The notes under the pieces are model-generated. The model was not told the DNA's origin. It ran no database searches and worked only from the letters and a program-made list of their open reading frames with translations. From assembly GCA_950295325.1 (NCBI GenBank), contig OX485806.1, forward strand, positions 8,682,001 through 8,742,000: a stretch of DNA of 60,000 nt, in the 5' to 3' direction. The DNA comes from Polytrichum commune. Lineage: Eukaryota > Streptophyta > Polytrichopsida > Polytrichales > Polytrichaceae. The position numbers were made by a program, and so were the translations under genes. Each line of letters begins with the position of its first letter. Positions within the stretch are counted from its first letter, which is position 1. This document shows positions 12,804-23,221 of this stretch, one piece after another.

Positions 12804-13246
12804 TACCTATTGAACTTTTCGTTAGTAAATATTGAACTCCTAAGTAAGACATTATAGTATTGCGTAACTCCGAATAATACTACGCACTAATTGGGATTAC
12901 TCATATCTTGGCATGAGTATGTTCAATAATGTTATGAGGTGTATGCCTATGTTACACAATGGTTTACAAATTAACTAGAGTGTACACAAATGACACTTGG
13001 CATCAATATGCTCAAGAACAACTTCCTCTTTACTAAAATTTAAACAAATGACACTTGCCATCCGTGTGCTAAATAATATTAATCCCTTTGCATACTAAAA
13101 TGCAAAACTATCATCTCCAGTACCCCAACGTGTTGCGCTAAATATCAATGTAAACCTTAAATATCACCTAAAAAGTTACAGATGTTGACGAATAATATCA
13201 TATTAATTTTTCTCAAAGAATAATCAAACACATGGATAAAGTCCCT

Positions 13247-13435
13247 CATAACGTTATTCAACTGAGTTTGTATGTTGGGTGGGGGTGAGAATAAGCCAAA
13301 TTCTATTCATAATTATATTATACTTATTATCACAACATAGCATTGCATTGACATATTTAGGTTGAAAAACACGGGTGAAACAATGTACTAGTATTATTAG
13401 AATGGAACAATTGATAACAACTGAATAATGTTATG
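13247..13435. mobile_element. Inverted-repeat MITE, CATAAC family copy 1
   Basis: A 189-bp element with left end CATAACGTTATTCAACTGAG and inverted right end CATAACATTATTCAGTTG. The interior words TGTATGTTGGGTGGG and GATAACAACTGAAT are shared with the copy at 42597-42775. Flanking CCT/CTCCT bases suggest a short target duplication but do not match perfectly. Confidence 0.65.
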
Positions 13436-13714
13436 CTCCTTGAGGGATTTTACAGGTGACTCAAATAGGATATTGTATATATTTGTACCTAGTCTAATCT
13501 CATTGTACCACATGTCTAGTTTGGTAAACACACAACCAACGTCGGGCAATCACCCATCGGCCCTACCCTACTCAAGTATCCTCTTGGTGCAAGGTGGGGC
13601 TTACTCCCTATCTTGCGGTGGGTGGGCTCTTGGCTTCCTACCTACCTAGCTACATTAAATACGATATGTAATGTGACTTACTGTTTGGAGTTGCATGTTC
13701 TTATATCTTTCTAC

Positions 13715-13745
<31 letters not shown>

Positions 13746-14253
13746 CCAAATAAAGATGTTAATGTTCTATAGTGTCCAAGCAACCAATTCGACCATGGTT
13801 GGTAAAAACAAATGAGATGCCCAGTAGACAATTACAACATTGCATGATGCCAAATAATAAGACACACTAAATATCATATTTAATGTAGTTTTTTCAATCA
13901 AACAGAGAGAAGATTTCATAGGGGAAACTGAACCTCCAACCACTCCATTTAGAAACAAGTGCCTCTCCACTATCACCCGGTAGTTTAGGGTCATCTCGGA
14001 CCTTGTGGTTTGGTAATTGTTCATTTGTGTGACCAAACTTTAACTACTGGGACCTTGCAATCAATGGCACTCTTGGCACCGGGACTCATTTGCATGCTGG
14101 TATAATTATCCGTGAAGTTTCAGCCCAAAAACATTCATTGATGTTCACTCATTTCTTTTTCTTCCATGAAGCAACTTGTAGGTTCACATTGACTCTAAAC
14201 GAGATTTGAATGTTTCAAGTGCCAAATCCAACACGATTCCATGGATATTCCGA
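13436..14253. repeat. Unassigned spacer with (GATA)n microsatellite
   Basis: A TAGA/GATA tetranucleotide run lies at about 13718-13742. The minus-strand frame at 13767-14036 shows no known domain. Nothing else is recognised. Confidence 0.5.
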
Positions 14254-14261
14254 TGCGTGTT

Positions 14262-15382
14262 CCCGGGGGTGCACTTTTCATAACACGTATGAGTATCAGT
14301 GAGTGCACAAAAGGGGTCTTAATTTGAACTTTTTTGTATTATGTATACAAATGCCAGACAAATGATAACGCGCAGTTATGTGCATGTATGGAGGACCTCT
14401 AGAAACGGGTAGGGTCACTTATTGAGGCTCATTTATTTGGAAGTATGGAGGAGGATGAGTAGCGTGATTATGATCACATGAGGATCGATGATTCTAGTGC
14501 TCAAGGAAATTTGTAGTGTTCAAACATGTGCAAGGATGTTGTCGTAGAGACATAATTGATGTAGTTGTCGGTTGAAAATGATTTACATGAAGATGTGGAG
14601 TTGCAAAGTCAGCTTCGACATGCCTTGAATGTTCTCATCGATGAACATGGAAATGTTGAAATGCCCTCTCACATCCCATTATGGCTTATGTAGAGATAGG
14701 GGAGTCTAGAATTTTCAAAAGTACACTTGTTAGTCAATTGAATGGTAATCTAACTTTATCTAAAGATCAATCAGCTCGGATTAAGGCTAGCATGTTATAT
14801 ATGAAGCCTAAACTCCTTACTGCCGCAAATCATGATACTATGATAAATTTTGGTTGCGATTGTGAAGTGTGTTTTTTGAACACATATCAGCTAGAATTGT
14901 CAAGAAACATGGTAGACCAAAAAAAAAAGCTCCAATTAAGGTTTGGTTTGTCGGGGAGGATTTATAGGATGCATGGAATTTTTGGTAATTGTTGGGTGGA
15001 GTATAGAGATCCAATTGACTTGAATGGTCTGTTCATCAAACATGGAGGTTGGTTTATGTTGGTATGAAAAATGAACCAACAATAAGTGGACTTATGATCT
15101 TACAAATCATTTGATGATAGATTTAGAAAAAATAATTGCATTAGCTTCTATGACATATATTGTAGACTTAGATGCTTATGAACTACAAGTTTTCAATGAC
15201 TTATAATTGAATGCTAGGGGTCTACACTATACACATGATAGGTGTTCATGATAATTCAAAAGTTATATTTGCATACCTTTTGTTGATGACTATATATGAA
15301 TGTATTTTTTTTATGTATACATATTGTCACTAGTGCTTTTATCATTGAAATGATACTTGTATTGCTTGAATTTACACCAAAC

Positions 15383-15422
<40 letters not shown>

Positions 15423-15497
15423 TGTATATAAGGGGTTTTAAGAGTATGTTGTGAACGCACATGGTTCTTGGATTTTGATGAAAGGTGCACCCCCATG
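14262..15497 (+). mobile_element. TIR transposon with 8-bp target duplication (family E, copy 1)
   Basis: A 1236-bp element. The left end CCCGGGGGTGCAC and the inverted right end CATGGGGGTGCAC are flanked by TGCGTGTT and TGCTTGTT, an 8-bp target duplication with one mismatch. The subterminal words GTGAGTGCACA (left) and GTGAACGCACATG (right) are shared with copy 2. A plus frame at 14681-15067 encodes a 128-residue peptide containing GRIYRMHGIFGNCWVEYRDP. The homologous part of copy 2 continues in frame, whereas here a 1-nt difference after DPIDL leads to a stop. An A-run of about 36 nt lies at 15384-15420. The 8-bp duplication suggests the hAT superfamily, but no hAT transposase or dimerisation motif is visible. 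Confidence 0.7.
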
Positions 15498-15505
15498 TGC
15501 TTGTT

Positions 15506-16969
15506 AAACAACCTAGAGGGTTGAATAATGTTAGGGAACAATTTGCTTCTAAAAAGTGTATTATGTGGGACACAATAAAAGAGTATAAAAAATGATTGAA
15601 TTAGAATGAAAACCTTATAGAAATACATTATTTTTTTCTAACTAGAAAAGTTTATTTGCCTCCAATTTTTTTGATGTAAGGCCCACACATCTAAGGAGCT
15701 TTCCCCCATGCTCAATATGACCAACTCTTAGAGAGTGCATGACTATTTGGGAAAGCTGAGAGTGAGTGACAATATGAAGTGTCATATGCATACACCCATT
15801 TTACTAGCAGGTCATGTTCATGTGTGTGTGTGTGTGTGTGTGTGTTTTATTCTACCTAGAATTGACGAAGACTAATTGTGAACATGAATAAAAAATATAT
15901 TAAGTACAGTAAAAAAAACTTAAGTTAAGAAGTGTGCATATACTGCCTTGTTCATGTTTTTGATAAAATTAACCCCTTTTAAACTCTTCAACATGTGGCT
16001 AGAGTGTGTGAGTCACAAAACCAATTAATGAGGGCGACTATTATACATAGAGTGGGTAACCCACTTTGCATTTAGGTTCAAGAAGAATATCATAGCAATT
16101 CCCACTAAGAGAGGATTGTCCTACCTTCGAAGGCGAGTGCGGGTGCTAATGTTGACCTCACACTACCTCCGAAAGCGAGTGTGGGTGCCTATGCTAGTCC
16201 ATAGGGATTGAGCGTAAAGAGAGGCCCTAAGTACATGGACAACCCCCTCCAACTACTTATATAGCGACTCCACCAATCATTGTTAGGGGTGTGAGGGGAT
16301 CTTCCTAGGGTGTTAGTTACCACCATAGAGCTAGGTTTTGCGCCACACGCCATGGACTCCAAATGCAAAGACAAACTCTACCACCAACAATTCTCTAGCT
16401 ACTAGCAACAATTTTCCAACATCATCTCTTTATCATGGAAAAATTATTCACCGAGGATAACTTCGACACGGCTTCCACAAGGCAAAAAAAAGGGTCTCAA
16501 ACAAATCCAATGACATGGTCGAAAGGCGAGACTATGGAGGCAAGGCTTTCCTAAGACCGCATCCATGCTCACACATTTGTCCACGTCCATGCCACCACAA
16601 CTATGGGGATTGTTCCAATGAGAGTTACCACCATCGGTGGAGTTGCTCTTAGATAGACATGCCGAAGTCCAATATAGTAATAATCTGGGAACCTATATAT
16701 GAGTGATATGTGGATAGGTGTGGATCTTAAAATGGACACTCAAAAGACACGTGTCTCAAAGAGATTGGACAACATGCTGAAAATATGCCAACCATTCTAA
16801 GCTCATTAGTCGACATGAATGGGGGGAGGGGGGGGATAGGGGAACCTATAGGATCACTTAATGGACATGAGAGTCTTCACTTTGACAATGCATAAGGCAT
16901 TCATAGGAGCTCTGAAAATTACGAGACAGATAACTACGGGCACGATTTGGATGTGATAACCGGCCACAC
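15506..16969. other. Unassigned spacer with (TG)n microsatellite
   Basis: A TG run occupies about 15820-15844. Two short near-repeats (CTACCTTCGAAGGCGAGTGC and CTACCTCCGAAAGCGAGTGT) lie at about 16121 and 16165. No gene seen. Confidence 0.5.
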
Positions 16970-16972
16970 TTA

Positions 16973-17507
16973 GGCCGCTTTACACCTAGAGGCCGGGCCA
17001 ATTCGTTGTGTAAGAGGCTTGTAATTCACTTGTGATTGGCCAAAAGGCTGAAATCGGCCCCGACACCTTTACACCTAGAGGCCGGGCCGATTTGGTGGTA
17101 TGAACTTTTTAATCAAAAAATGCATGGTCTGACACGGCCCGAGCTCGTTGAATTGGGTGCACCCAAAATGGAGGGCCAACTCTTGACCTCGGAACCAATG
17201 TCACATTTCAATAAATAAAACAACTCTCTTAATAAAATATGATTCTTTCAACGAACCATATACATTGGATTATGTGGAAATTTGAACAACTCTATGCTTG
17301 AGTATGCCAGATCCGTTGGAGTATGCTAGATTTATTAAATCGACCTAGCTTCTTGGCCCTAAGGCCTTTACATATGGGAAAATTGACCCCCCGTTATAAT
17401 CTTATTGTAATGTGTAGTGGAAGCCGGCCTCCAACCCAAAAGGGGCTGAAATTTCATGCAATCGGCCTGAAGGGGAATTGGCCCAGCCTCTAGGTGTAAA
17501 GTGGCCC
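16973..17507. mobile_element. Harbinger/Tourist-like MITE H5
   Basis: A 535-bp element flanked by TTA on both sides. The left end GGCCGCTTTACACCTAGAGG is matched inverted at the right by GGGCCACTTTACACCTAGAG; both continue inward with a GGCCnGGCCAATTCG-like word. A third copy of the terminal motif is internal near 17065. TTA duplication and GGGCC-type ends fit PIF/Harbinger. No ORF. Confidence 0.75.
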
Positions 17508-17510
17508 TTA

Positions 17511-17729
17511 GGGCCACTTCACACACGAGCCAAGAGCCGTGACAATGAAATTGTGAGAGCCCAAAAGAAAGTGTCCAAAGGCCGTCCCAACACCACCTCC
17601 AAAATCATGGCGTTTGGAGTGCCATGGTCTCCCGGTTTTGTGTTAGTAAGAAAAACAATTCCCCACTATTACTCCTCCTAAACACATGCAAACCCTCTTA
17701 ATTTATGAGTTATAGGTGTAAAGCGGCCC
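17511..17729. mobile_element. Harbinger-like MITE H4
   Basis: A 219-bp element bounded by TTA at 17508-17510 and 17730-17732. The left end GGGCCACTTCACACACGAGC and the following 140 bp match MITE H1. The right end, inverted, is GGGCCGCTTTACACCTA. It therefore looks like a recombinant or deleted derivative that shares its left TTA with H5. Confidence 0.65.
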
Positions 17730-17958
17730 TTATTGCCAGTCTCATGTTCCACAAGAAGTGGGGTGCAGAGAGAATATATGGTATCCAAATAACACACGTT
17801 GTTACCAGCTAATGAGCAGGGAGCACTCAGAGTCCGGTCCCGAGACCGAACTGACAGAAGAGAAGGACCCTGCCAGCTGAAGAAGCATGCGCAATCAGCT
17901 GTTCCATGTTCCACGTCTGCAGGCAGTACCATTTTCCTTCACACTCGAAATATACTAA

Positions 17959-18459
17959 GGGCCACTCCACACACGAGCCAAGAGCCGTGACCATGAAATT
18001 GTGAGAGCCCAAAAGAAAAGTGTCCAAAGGCCGTCCCAACACCACCTCCAACATCATGTGGTGTGGTCACGGACCCTCAAGTGTAGTGTGAAGCCATGTG
18101 TGACCGGGCCCTCAACCAAATGCTATTTCAATAAATTTCTATTCATGCGGGTCCTCGTGCATGATAAGATAGAATAAATCAACGGTTGTGAGCATTTGGA
18201 GTGCCGTGGTCTCTCGGTTTTGTGTTGGGTCTACCTTCAAGAGGGGGTTTTTGAAAATAGTCCAAGTGACCATGAAACGTGATCCATTTGATGTCATGCA
18301 GGGATCCATGTAGACTTTACATCCATGTTGCATTTACATACTCTGTTGGTCCCTCGAGTGCAGTGTGAAGCGAACTTGGACCGGCTCCGCCTTTTCCACC
18401 AATGAGAGTGCTTGAAGTGCAATGGTCATGGGCTCTCAGTCTCGTGTGTGAAGTGGCCC
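17959..18459. mobile_element. Harbinger-like MITE H1 (full-length reference copy)
   Basis: A 501-bp element flanked by TAA on both sides. The left end GGGCCACTCCACACACGAGC is matched inverted at the right by GGGCCACTTCACACACGAGA. The interior (for example GTGACCATGAAATTGTGAGA) recurs at 17511, 19570 and 23057. It keeps the uninterrupted site TTTACATACTCTGTTGG (about 18333), which in the copy at 19566-20702 is split by a pogo-like element. Confidence 0.8.
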
Positions 18460-18462
18460 TAA

Positions 18463-18992
18463 GGGGCACTTCACACTATGCAAGAAACCAAGAGTTCGGC
18501 CTCTCCACCCTTCACACTATGGCCAAAGTCCAAAGGCCGTCGCAATTTAAAATGATTACTTTTCGAAGAAGGCAACGGACTCTCGAAGGAAGTTTGAGTC
18601 GGACAGGAATGGAAACCCAAACTATGGTCGAGAGGCCGTGGAGTTTTTTTTAATTAAAAAAATCAATCATTGACAAGATCTTGGCCGTTAGATTGGAGGG
18701 GTTATTTTGAGCAAGGAATAAAGTGGGATGCTCCTTTGGGTTTGGACTTTGGGCTTGGCCTTTGGAGGCTTCACACTATGGCCGTCCAAGTCGAGAGGTC
18801 GTGGGAGTTCATGGCCAGAGGTTTGGACTTTGGGCTTGGCCTTTGGAGGCTTCACACTATGCCCGGCCGAAGGCTCCACTAATTATATTTTATTGGCTAT
18901 TATTTTCAACCCATTTCTTTGGACTCTCAACAAAGTTTGGCCACTCAATCCCACGGCCTCTTGACCTAGACGGCCATAGTGTGAAGCGGTCC
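18463..18992. mobile_element. Harbinger-like MITE H2
   Basis: A 530-bp element directly abutting H1 across one TAA. Left end GGGGCACTTCACACTATG; inverted right end GGACCGCTTCACACTATGG. The right flank is TTA, so the duplication is imperfect. The interior contains a direct duplication of GGACTTTGGGCTTGGCCTTT (18746 and 18828). Confidence 0.65.
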
Positions 18993-19032
18993 TTAGGGTC
19001 ACACTCAATGAAACGAGGAGATCCGACAGCTA

Positions 19033-19252
19033 CATTGTTTTTGTCTAATTAGTTACGGGTTATCATTTGGAGTTATGTGTTGCAACAACTTCTTACCGAC
19101 AATATCATTTCTACCAACTAAGGTATATCAAAATCTTCAGTGTACATACTAACTAACTATGCTATTTTGGGTTTAAAAAATGATGGTCTCATTGAATGTT
19201 GTAGCAATGCATAACTCCAAATGGTAACCCACGCTAATTAGACAAAACAATG
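19033..19252. mobile_element. Foldback MITE flanked by TA (family L, copy 2)
   Basis: A 220-bp palindromic element. The left arm starts CATTGTTTTTGTCTAATTAG and continues to CATTTGGAGTTATG. The inverted right arm starts CATTGTTTTGTCTAATTAGC and continues to the same word. TA lies outside each end. Arms are about 45 bp. Related to 12531-12803. Confidence 0.7.
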
Positions 19253-19258
19253 TAAGTT

Positions 19259-19438
19259 ACAAATGAACCGGTTGAGTTTGAGAAGTGACCAATTGAGTTT
19301 CAAGATTTCACAAAGATTACTCATGATTTTAGAGGAATCCATAGAATATGCCTTAAATTAATAACGAAAAATCAAGAGATCGCAACATGTAACCGAATGG
19401 ACTTGGGAAATACTAGGATTTTGACCGATTATGCCCCG
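19259..19438. repeat. ACCGGTT-rich dispersed repeat, copy 1
   Basis: A stretch beginning AATGAACCGGTTGAGTTTGA, then TTTTAGAGGAATCCATAGAA, CAACATGTAACCG and ending TTATGCCC. Diverged copies occur at about 30117-30305 (plus), 34407-34610 (inverted) and, in part, 53165-53210. No terminal inverted repeats or ORF; origin unknown. Confidence 0.6.
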
Positions 19439-19985
19439 GACATTGTTCTGTCTCTCACTAAGCTATGTACTAGCCAAGTCTTCTATGCTCAATCATCTAT
19501 TGTCAAATCTCCCCATGAAAGGGGAGTTGTTGCTTGCCGGATGCTTATGAGTTACCGGAAGAAATTGACTTCCCACATGAGCCAAGAGCCGTGACCATGA
19601 AATTGTGAGAGCCCAAACGAAAGTGTCCAAAGGCCATCCCAAGACACCTTCAAGATCATGTAGTGTGGTCATGGACCCTCAAGTGTAGTGTGAAGTCATA
19701 TAGTGACCGGTCCCTCAACCAAATGCTATTTCAACGAACGTCTATTCATGCGGGTCCTCACACATGATAAAATAGAACAAGTCAATGGTTGTGAGCGGTC
19801 GGAGTGCCCTGATCTACTCGTTTTGTGTTAGGCCTACCTGCAAAGGGCGGTTTTTGAAAACAGTCCAAGTGACCATGAAACATGATCCATTTGATGCCAT
19901 TAACATCCATCTTGCATTCACATCAGTAGCCTCCCACCTAAGTACGCAACTTGAACCTGGGACGATTGTGCGTACTTAGCCGGTA

Positions 19986-20258
19986 GGTGCGCACTTTAGA
20001 GTTTAGGGTTCCTAATCGCTTGAAGGTGCGCACTTTAGGGTTTAGGGTTCCTCATCGCTTGAAGGTGCACACTTTAGGGTTTAAGGTTCCTCATCGCTTG
20101 AAGGTGCGCACTTTAGGGTTTAGGGTTCCTCATCGCTTGAAGGTGCACACTTTAGGGTTTAAGGTTCCTCATCGCTTGAAGGTGCGCACTTTAGGGTTTA
20201 GGGTTCCTCATCGCTTGAAGGTGCACACTTTAGGGTTTAGGGCTCCTCATCGCTTGAT
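19986..20258 (+). repeat. Seven 39-bp tandem repeats containing telomere-type TTTAGGG
   Basis: Copies start at 19986, 20025, 20064, 20103, 20142, 20181 and 20220. Each has GGTGCGCAC or GGTGCACAC, then TTTAGGG twice (second sometimes TTTAAGG), then TTCCTCATCGCTTGAA. The GCGC and GCAC forms alternate, giving a 78-bp higher-order period. Because 39 is a multiple of three, a spurious 112-residue frame crosses the array. Confidence 0.9.
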
Positions 20259-20267
20259 CCGGCTGCA

Positions 20268-20486
20268 ATGTCGAAGAAACCGAGCGGGAAACGCCTCAAT
20301 GAGTCCCAACGATGTGAGATCATAGCGAAGCTGAGCAAGACGGATGCACACAATAAAAGGGCTATAGCGCGCAAGTACGATGTTAGTGAAGGAGCTATCA
20401 GAATGGTGTGGGAGAAGCAGGAGCAAATCCTAGAGCGATCTGCTTTAATGTCTGATGAAGCTAAATTACAATCCATGACATGTTGA
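20268..20486 (+). CDS. CENP-B/pogo-type helix-turn-helix fragment (72 aa)
   Basis: The ATG lies ten bases after the 39-bp repeat array. The peptide contains KRLNESQRCEIIAKL, then RAIARKYDVSEGAIRMVW and KQEQILERS. This matches the N-terminal CENP-B-type DNA-binding helix-turn-helix of pogo/Tigger/jerky transposases: a first helix pair followed by the IAxxYxVSxxxIRxxW recognition part. It stops before the second DNA-binding half and the DDE nuclease domain, so it is either a truncated transposase or a small DNA-binding protein made by a nonautonomous element. It could compete with a full transposase for the element ends; that is inference. Expression is not shown. Confidence 0.6.
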   Translation: MSKKPSGKRLNESQRCEIIAKLSKTDAHNKRAIARKYDVSEGAIRMVWEKQEQILERSALMSDEAKLQSMTC

Positions 20487-20702
20487 ACTAAATATATGTG
20501 AACCCTATTTTTTTGGGAAAATAATGCGTACTTTACCGGGATGCGTACTTAAACGGGTGCGTACTTAGGCGGGAGGCTACTGTACTCCATTGGTTCCTCA
20601 AGCGTAGTGTGAGGCGAACTTGGACCAGCTCTGCCTTTTCCACCAATGAGAGTGCTTGAAGTGTAAGGCTCACGGGCTCTCAGTCTCGTGTGTGAAGTGG
20701 CT

Positions 20703-22860
20703 TTTACATAATGTGATAACATTGTTGAACAGTTTAGTCATGTTTTGCAAGTGATATTAGGCACCTGTGTGCATTATCTTTCCCTTTAGATATTAACGGA
20801 ACATTGTTTAGAGGGGTCCACTACTCTAAAACAAATAAGTAGAGGTCTATACTGGCATCGTTTAGGAGGCTCTATTGAGGCTTGCTTTTGCATATGACTT
20901 TCTCTCGTTCAAGGTTCAACTATGCAAGAAATTTCAACTACGATTGCCATCGTAGTCCCATGATGTTTTTTACTATCCGACAAAGAATTTTTCGTTTGCC
21001 AAGATACTATCTTCTATATATAAAAATAATATAGTTCTTTGACAAAAAGTTTTCTTTTTCCGACAAATCCCTAAAGAATGCAATAAATGCCGAAAAAACC
21101 GCCATGGTGGTACTAGGTAGTGTGATATTGTGAGGGAGGAAACCATGTGCCATTGTTCCATGGTGCAATAATGCCTCCTTGCACGGAACGGTTGCGTTCT
21201 ATGAAGGCATATATATGGTGCAAGGCTCAAAGGCGGTATTTTGATTTTGGTGGGAGAGGTAGATATTAAAGTCTCCTCTACCAAGTTTGTCAAACCTCCA
21301 AGGCTACAAAAACTAAAAGGTATTTGTACTGTATACCTAGGTACCGAGATCTTATGACATACTAGAAAAGCCCATAATCAATGGCACGAGGACTCCTAGT
21401 TCGAGTTCTAAGTTGCCATCCTCGTCTTAAATGAACGGGTTCAATGTGTAGTAAGTACGGGGTTCTTAAAATATGAGTCATTAATATGGATGGAGAAAGA
21501 GATATATATATTCATACGCAATCATTCCCTCTTACCCAGTACATCCATCAATTGTTGTATTCAGTAAGCAAAATACATAAAACAAGCATATAACCTAAAA
21601 CCCACCGTACGTATGTGCTATTGCCATACACTTGAAGCTTTATGGATTTCTCGTGTCATCTTATTGTAGAAACTAGAAGTCTCGGTGTGTTTGGTACACT
21701 GAAAATGATATTTAGTGTTGTATGGTAAGTTTTTGGACGATGCTTCTTATGATTGAGTGACCAAATGTTGGAGTGGATGATGGATGAGGTCATCCATTGG
21801 CCAAACCCCTACCTTCTCTTGTCATGGATGGTGGATGAAAAATCACTTGGTAAGTGACAGTACTTGGAACATTATAACTCTATAATCATCCAGATTATTG
21901 ACAAGGAATGACAAATAATGTTGGGTTAACACTACATTTAGTGTTGGTGACACTACACCGCGGTTTACAATTAGCATTGAGCAATACGATTCGAATTAGT
22001 GACACTACATATCATATTTAGTGTAGTAAGCACACACGATGGATTGATAAAACTAAATTCGGTGAAAATGTCAACTGATTGTTTGTCCGACTATGTTTCT
22101 TGAGATTGGGTTGGTGGCAAGAAATTAGCTCCATTTGTTGAAAAAAGTGGGATGGCCCTATCCCCTTTTCACACTTGAAATGTTGATATGGCACCGGGTG
22201 AGAATCTACTCGACATATTAAAATTTACTGAGTACATTGATCCTCAATTTGAGCATTACTTTGACCGTTCATAGTGGCCATGAAAGAAGGATGTAAGGAG
22301 TCCATTTTAAGAAGAGCGCCAACTTTGCCAACCACAATGGTTAATCTAGGGCCTATCCACTCAACAAAGCAGTGCAAGAAGTATTTGACAAAAGGGGAAG
22401 AACACCTTCATTGATGAAAGACTCTCACAGAGCTTCACTTGCAGTAAGGCTAGTTTTTTTTGACAATCCTCACCTTAAATTCCAACTTAAATGGATCCTG
22501 CTAGTAGATAGACAAAAGGCTCATATCTTGAAACAACTTTGCCAAATTCTGTAGATCGATGTTGGTTTCTTATCATAATTTGCAAACTCTATGAAAATGA
22601 AAAATGAATAATCCGAGCCACATGCTTGAAAGCCACTACCAGTATATGATTCCTAAGCGATCGTCCTCCTCCCTCGGTGGAGAGGACGATGCAAATCTAC
22701 CACCCTGGTAGATTAACCGATAATTTTTCTAGTGACATCGGAGAAATGTTTAATGATGCTGGACAATTGCCTGGGACTCATTAATTTAGCAGCTCAGTTG
22801 CAGCCTGAAACGGGAAGGATCTCGACTCCATCATAGAGGGTTGATTCAAGAATGATAGTT
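20703..22860. other. Unassigned repeat-rich spacer
   Basis: No gene or intact element recognised on either strand over about 2.1 kb. Frames at 20973-21293 (minus) and 22372-22554 (plus) lack known motifs. Short palindromic words around ACACTACATTTAGTGT (about 21930-22050) hint at another worn foldback element. Confidence 0.4.
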
Positions 22861-23007
22861 TTCGATTCACATGGCCCACACTGAGGCACATGAGTACTTA
22901 CTTACAATGCTGAATAAATATTGTGGAGCCTGCAATATGAGTATAGTTTCCAACAAATCTAACCAACTTCATCCACATTCATTGATTGCGGATATGGATA
23001 TGGATAT

Positions 23008-23143
23008 GGATTGGGGGAGGGGGGGGGGGGGGGGGGGGCTTTGCAGGCTTGCATGTAAGGGCCACTTCACACACGAGCCAAGAGCCGTGACCATGAAATT
23101 GTGAGAGCCCAAAAGAAAAGTGTCCATAGGCCGACCCAAGATT
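23008..23143. repeat. Poly-G tract and truncated Harbinger MITE end
   Basis: A nearly pure G run (about 23011-23038) precedes a fragment at 23057-23143 that starts GGGCCACTTCACACACGAGC and matches the first ~85 bp of MITE H1. The fragment abuts the Harbinger transposase remnant, so the junction may be a deletion that fused a MITE to an autonomous relative. Confidence 0.65.
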
Positions 23144-23221
23144 TGGTTCAATTATTTCCTGAAGAAATTGTTGAATGAATTTTTTGTTTGTAATAGTAAT
23201 CATCTTTGGCAATTATAGGAG

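Larger units (their letters stand above)
19924..20582 (+). mobile_element. Pogo/Tigger-like (Tc1/mariner superfamily) element, nonautonomous
   Basis: A 659-bp insertion. The first 25 bases begin CAGTAGCCTCCCACCTAAGT and match the inverted last 25 bases with one mismatch. The right flank is TA and the left flank is T, so the expected TA duplication appears to have lost one base. The paralogous MITE at 17959-18459 supplies an empty site. Inside are seven 39-bp tandem repeats (19986-20258) and a short ORF with a CENP-B/pogo-type helix-turn-helix (20268-20486). Several GCGTACTTA words near both ends may be subterminal transposase-binding repeats. No DDE catalytic domain, so it cannot move by itself. 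Confidence 0.8.
19566..20702. mobile_element. Harbinger-like MITE H3, interrupted by a pogo-like element
   Basis: A second copy of MITE H1 with a worn left end (GACTTCCCACATGAGCC) and right end GTGTGTGAAGTGGC. Its body matches H1 on both sides of an insertion at 19924-20582. Without the insertion it would be close to 480 bp. Confidence 0.75.

Noticed and set aside
15256-15628. Minus-strand frames with long Phe runs
   Set aside because: The Phe runs come from the A-homopolymer at 15384-15420.
19986-20258. Regular 39-bp repeats resembling a CRISPR array
   Set aside because: Units are head-to-tail without unique spacers, and the sequence is from a plant nuclear genome.
19986-20258. Interstitial telomere relic
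   Set aside because: TTTAGGG occurs only twice per 39-bp unit inside a larger repeat and within a transposon; it is not a run of telomere repeats.
19987-20325. 112-residue frame of 13-residue repeats as a protein
   Set aside because: It is created by the 39-bp tandem repeat (a multiple of three), in a frame different from the helix-turn-helix ORF, with no independent coding evidence.
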